Assembly: GCA_009663005.1 (NCBI GenBank)
Contig: VIGQ01000222.1
Location: 37,501 to 72,500, forward strand
Reading direction: 5' to 3'
DNA from: Actinidia chinensis
Taxonomy: Eukaryota; Streptophyta; Magnoliopsida; Ericales; Actinidiaceae
Length of the DNA stretch: 35,000 nucleotides
This document shows, one piece after another, positions 31,641 to 35,000 of this stretch. The notes below the pieces were generated by a model. The model was not told the origin of the DNA and ran no database searches. It saw nothing but the letters and a program-made list of their open reading frames with translations. Each line of letters begins with the position of its first letter. The stretch's first letter is position 1. Both the position numbers and the translations under genes were made by a program.

Positions 31641-33110
31641 GTCGTTTGAGCCGATATTTTAGTAACATGTATTAGTGTCCGGTGCAACGATTTCGATCTC
31701 TGCTCTCTATAATCTCGAGTAAGGGTACTTTGGACGTAACTGACATGCTAGATTGACTGTCGAATTTCAGCTTAAAGGAGCGGCTACCCAAATTGGCTTT
31801 CCGGGGTGGTACTGAATAAGAGCATCGTTAATCTTTATAACTCCAGCCATCCCTCTGTCTCATGTTTAGTTCCTTTTGGTAAACAAGTACTTCAGCTCTT
31901 AAGAGTTAGTAAGACCACATGTGACTCCATATAAGTATGACGCAAATTTCAACGCGAATACCACTGCGGCTAACTCTAAATCATGAGTCGGATAATTCTT
32001 CTCATGCGGTCTCAATGTCTTGAAGGCATAGGTAATCACTTTCCCATGTTGCATTAGAACGCATCCTAACCCTCGATGTGAAGATCACTGTATATCGTGA
32101 AACCATTCAGTTCGGAAGGCCCAAAGGAAAATTGGTGCGGATATTAATCGTTCTCAATATCTGAAGCTCTGATCTCGCTTCTCATTCCATTCGAATGGAA
32201 ACGTTCTTCGCGTTAGATGTGTCAAAGGTGTTGCAACTTAGAGAGAAATCCTTCACCAATCTCTGATAATACCCAGCGAAACCCATAAAATCCTAACCTT
32301 CTGTCACATTCGTTAGGCCCTTGGCCAATTCACAAGGTTTGACTTTGTGAGGATCAACGGACACTCCATTACAATGATGATGTGTCCTAAAACGTCACAC
32401 TTGATAGCCAAAACTCGCACTCTTCAGACTTGCGTACAATCTTCTATCCGCAAGGTTACAAAATCACCTAAGTGTTGCCTCATGTTCTGCCCAAAACTTT
32501 TAGAATATACTAAGATATCATCAATGAAACCAAAAAAAAAAAAAAAACAATAACGGAATTCATCAATGAAAATTTTGAATACTCGATTCATCAATCATAA
32601 GCGGCTGGCGCCATTGGTACTCCGAACGGCCATTAACGAGAAATTCATAATGGTCGATCTGGTTCGGGAAAGCTGTTCTTCTCATACGCTCGCTCTAACC
32701 TTAGTTGTGATAACATGTCTCAAACAATATCTTTGAGAACACTTGAGCACCTTGAAGCTGATCAAACAATCATTCACCCGTGGACAAAGGGTACTTTCTT
32801 AATGCGATAACCTATTCAGCTCTCGGTAATCAATGCATAATCTCATTGTTTCGTCTTTCTTTCGACAAACACACTGGAGACGAACCAGGTGAAAGCCCGG
32901 ACGAATTAAATTCCTTCTCTTAACAGATCTTGGAGTTGAATTTTCAATTCTTTCAATATAAAGGCGAATGCGATAGGGGGCTTTGAAAAGGGTCGGAGTT
33001 CACGGATTCAATCTATATAAAAACTCAATCTCTGGTCCACTAAGGAACCTGGTAACTCAATGGAAAAATATCGAGAAATCCCGGACAATATGAATATCTT
33101 CTAAGGTGGT
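31641..33110 (-). pseudogene. Ty3 RT–RNase H remnant
   Basis: RT words, on the minus strand: PVCLSKE then MRLCIDYRELNR (about 32875-32820, needing frame shifts), LFDQLQGAQVFSKI (about 32770-32725), HYEFLVNGRSE near 32660-32620, a damaged FIDE site near 32560, GVSVDPHKV near 32355, and FMGFAGYYQRLVKDFS near 32290-32245. RNase H keeps the longest clean run at about 32071-31915: [16 protein letters not shown], then [20 protein letters not shown]. The YVDD-type active site region is disrupted by an A-run at 32530-32548. It lies between protease and integrase. Confidence 0.9.
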
Positions 33111-33700
33111 GGAGGGACATGCGTGTCGACTTACACTGCATAAGAATGCTTGACTCCCTTCTGGATTAAGCGACGAGCTTCATAGAAGAAATGAGGTAGG
33201 GAGGAGGCACAACACCCACTCATTCAAAGATTAGTCCTGAATGAGCAAACGGTGGAACACTACTCGTTTAAGTTCGCAATCAATGAGTGCCGGTAGGAAG
33301 ACAGCCAACCATCCCTAGGATGACGTCAAAACCATGCATCTTAAGTGTATAAGGTCTACATACATAGGAACATCATTGACACGAATCTCCACATGAATTA
33401 TAGACTCTATCACACAACATTAGATCCCCGGAGGGCCAAGATACTGATAACTTTATTCACGAGGTATTGGGGAGGTAGTCAAATAATACTCAAAAAAATT
33501 GAAACGAAAGGAATCGGTGGAACATGAATCCATAAGACTGTGTGCAAGTTGACCACAGATGGGAAGCTATACTGATACAAACTATGTGGTAGCCTGAGGT
33601 ATTTTCCAGGTACACGTGCAAAAAGCTCGACCTTGTACCCCCCCCCTTGAATGAATATTTTCTCCTTTAGCTGGAGGTTGACTGTATTGAGGCTGATGCC
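33111..33700 (-). pseudogene. Ty3 aspartic protease remnant
   Basis: The clear piece is LKMHGFDVILGM on the minus strand at about 33342-33307, the protease C-terminal block DVILGMDWL. The catalytic D-T/S-G motif is not readable in the damaged stretch before it (33400-33600). The run of nine or more C at about 33639-33647 breaks the frame. The assignment rests on that block plus its position between gag and RT. Confidence 0.7.
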
Positions 33701-34673
33701 GATGTCCAGCTCCTTGAAATTTTACTTCTCATAGGACAATCTCTAATCTGGGTCCTTCTTGGCCACACCCTAACAGCCACTTCTCAATGACCGAACATGC
33801 CACCCCATGTTCTTTCGACAAGTTGGACATGCGGCCAACTCATTGGATCTACTACTTCCTTGACTCACTATATTCCTTGTTGGGTGAGAATCCCACTGAC
33901 AATCCTGAACTCTGTCATTTTGAACTGTGTCCTGACTCACATTTCCTTCGATCCTCTGCTTTCGATTTTCGCGGAATTAAGACATATCATTAAGGATTCC
34001 TCAGCAATTAGGATTGCCATGAAAGAACTCCTGAGAGTAGGTAAACCGCAATCTTTCTACCGTATTCTTGATCTTCCATCGTAAACAGCTTCAAACCTTC
34101 TCGCCTTGCGAGATTCCGTCGGACACAATGTGAGGGGCATTATCGTGAGTTCCATAAACTTGGTTGTATACCACTACTACAATCACGTTCCTTGCCCCTT
34201 TAAATCAAAACTCTTGAATCTTTTGATCTCGGAATATCTCGGGGGAAATAACCCTCGTGAACAACTTCCAAGAATCTAGGCCATAACCACAATGACCAGT
34301 GGACTTCTTCAATGGCACCAAATCAGTGCGGCTCCAGTCAAAACAGAACGTGGCAAAAATCACTTTCTGTTATCGGTGCATTGGCAAGACTTCAAACACC
34401 CTCTCGATTCCCAAGAGCCAAGACCTCTGCCAGCCATGGGATCGGGCGTTCCATAGAAAGTTGAGGTCTCACCTACGGAATGCTTAATTGTGGTACGTGG
34501 CATCGATCTAGCCTCCGCATTGGCATGCCGTTGGTGCGGTGCTTCATCATGGTTATTGTTATTATGAACATCATGGACACTTGGACAAGTTCCTCTAAAA
34601 TCCTCTCTATCGATTCAACTCGATCTCGGGCTCTCCTGACCCCTCTACGACCTCGGCCTCTTCTAGGCGGCAT
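33701..34673 (-). pseudogene. Ty3 gag remnant
   Basis: ATG at 34673 on the minus strand begins MPPRRGRGRRGVRRARDRVE, typical of Tekay/Del gags, and stays open 66 codons. The retrotransposon gag domain follows in pieces: RSHGWQRSWLLGIERVFEVL (34445-34385), QKVIFATFCF, SWKLFTRVISPEIFRDQKIQ (34275-34215), FAPHIV-type APHIVSDG near 34140. Next is an ERLRFTYSQEFFHGN segment to about 34010. A zinc-knuckle remnant, WLLGCGQEGPRLEIV, is at about 33785-33735. In life it forms the particle and packages RNA. The plus-strand frames here are shadows. Confidence 0.87.
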
Positions 34674-34915
34674 AACTTCTACAAATAAATTAAACGTTAG
34701 CTATAGTCAATCACATAGGGCTAACAGCATCTTAGTATAGCATATAAACATACATCAATTAGCGTATATCTAGTCAGTCGTAGGATTACTATCTAGACGT
34801 GACTCTATCTCATGGTGTAAACCTTAGATCTGTGTCGTGTAAACCTATCAACCTTGGGCTCTGATAAACGTTAAGGTCTTAACTCTAAGCTGTTCAACAT
34901 TGCTCTGTCCCACCC
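34674..34915 (-). other. Leader and primer-binding site of Tekay-like element
   Basis: On the minus strand TTTATCAGAGCCC (plus 34856-34868) matches the tRNA-iMet site TGGTATCAGAGCC except for its first bases. It lies about 47 bp from the LTR edge at 34916 rather than directly next to it. The rest is leader to the gag ATG; the last bases before it read TTTATTTGTAGAAGTT on the minus strand. Confidence 0.65.
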
Positions 34916-35000
34916 TGTCCGCCCCGCAACCCGGCCTAATACGGATCGGGCACGTTATGGCCGACCCCGGCTTTGCCAGCCAAGGCCAACTTACCCTGTA
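34916..35000 (-). repeat. 5' LTR, partial (runs off window)
   Basis: TGTCCGCCCCGCAACCCGGC on the plus strand aligns with 27653 onward (TGTCACGACCCGCAACCC). The match continues through the GGATCG, GCACGT and CCAAGGCCAACTTACC words to the window end. It shows that the element is bounded by two LTRs. Confidence 0.88.

Larger units (their letters stand above)
27653..35000 (-). mobile_element. Tekay/Del-like Ty3 chromovirus
   Basis: Minus-strand element with a complete 3' LTR (27653-29852), PPT, integrase with chromodomain-like tail, RT-RNase H, protease, gag, leader, PBS and the edge of the 5' LTR (34916 onward, running off the window). Domain order PR-RT-RH-INT defines Ty3. Gag starting MPPRRGRGRRG, the VSIVSDRDPRF integrase word and the 2.2-kb LTR fit Tekay/Del. 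It is inactive: nearly every frame is broken. The flanking duplication on the right is outside the window; the left candidate is TATCT (27648-27652). Confidence 0.9.

Noticed and set aside
1..35000. CRISPR arrays, bacterial operons or an integrated viral genome
   Set aside because: Repeats lack unique spacers of CRISPR type; domain orders, PBS and PPT sites and LTRs all identify plant LTR retrotransposons, and no movement or coat protein motif was seen.

Overview
The window is plant nuclear DNA made almost entirely of nested, decayed LTR retrotransposons. Flowering plant is inferred from Ty1/copia and Ty3 elements of plant-specific lineages (SIRE/Maximus, Athila, Tekay/Del), long AT-rich stretches, and tRNA-iMet-type primer sites. 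I see no intact host gene, no tRNA or rRNA gene and no CRISPR array. Every pol or gag region is broken by stops and small frameshifts.

Layout. 1-5990: AT-rich, strongly degraded LTR-like DNA holding a regular 34/23-bp tandem array (1477-1770) and a cluster of CCGTTCGAACGG palindromes (4549-4720). 6010-7138: plus-strand Ty1/copia protease/GAG-pre-integrase/integrase remnant (copy A). 7139-17351: a complete but decayed minus-strand SIRE-like copia element inserted in copy A, with two ~1.5-kb LTRs, PBS, gag, protease, integrase, RT-RNase H, polypurine tract and an AAAAC target-site duplication. Its 3' region carries an apparent spliced, decayed gene on the opposite (plus) strand (9646-10492). 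17357-17611: copy A resumes. 17612-18211: a second integrase fragment (copy B) follows directly. 18212-19640: another copia LTR with PBS and leader. About 20020-27652: a 5'-truncated plus-strand Athila-like Ty3 element (RT, RNase H, integrase, an extra ORF at 24261-25370, PPT, 3' LTR). 27653-35000: a minus-strand Tekay/Del-like chromovirus inserted in the Athila 3' LTR; its 5' LTR runs off the window.

The most unusual signals are: (1) 12-bp ACTACCGGTAGT palindromes in pairs always 21 bp apart, in two clusters flanking the Athila extra ORF, with similar paired-palindrome designs using other sequences in the Tekay LTR and in the 4.6-kb segment; (2) the antisense intron-containing gene inside the SIRE-like element; (3) the integrase duplication A/B. 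The functional parts work, or once worked, only as retrotransposon life-cycle modules: LTR promoter, tRNA priming, gag particle, protease, RT/RNase H and integrase.
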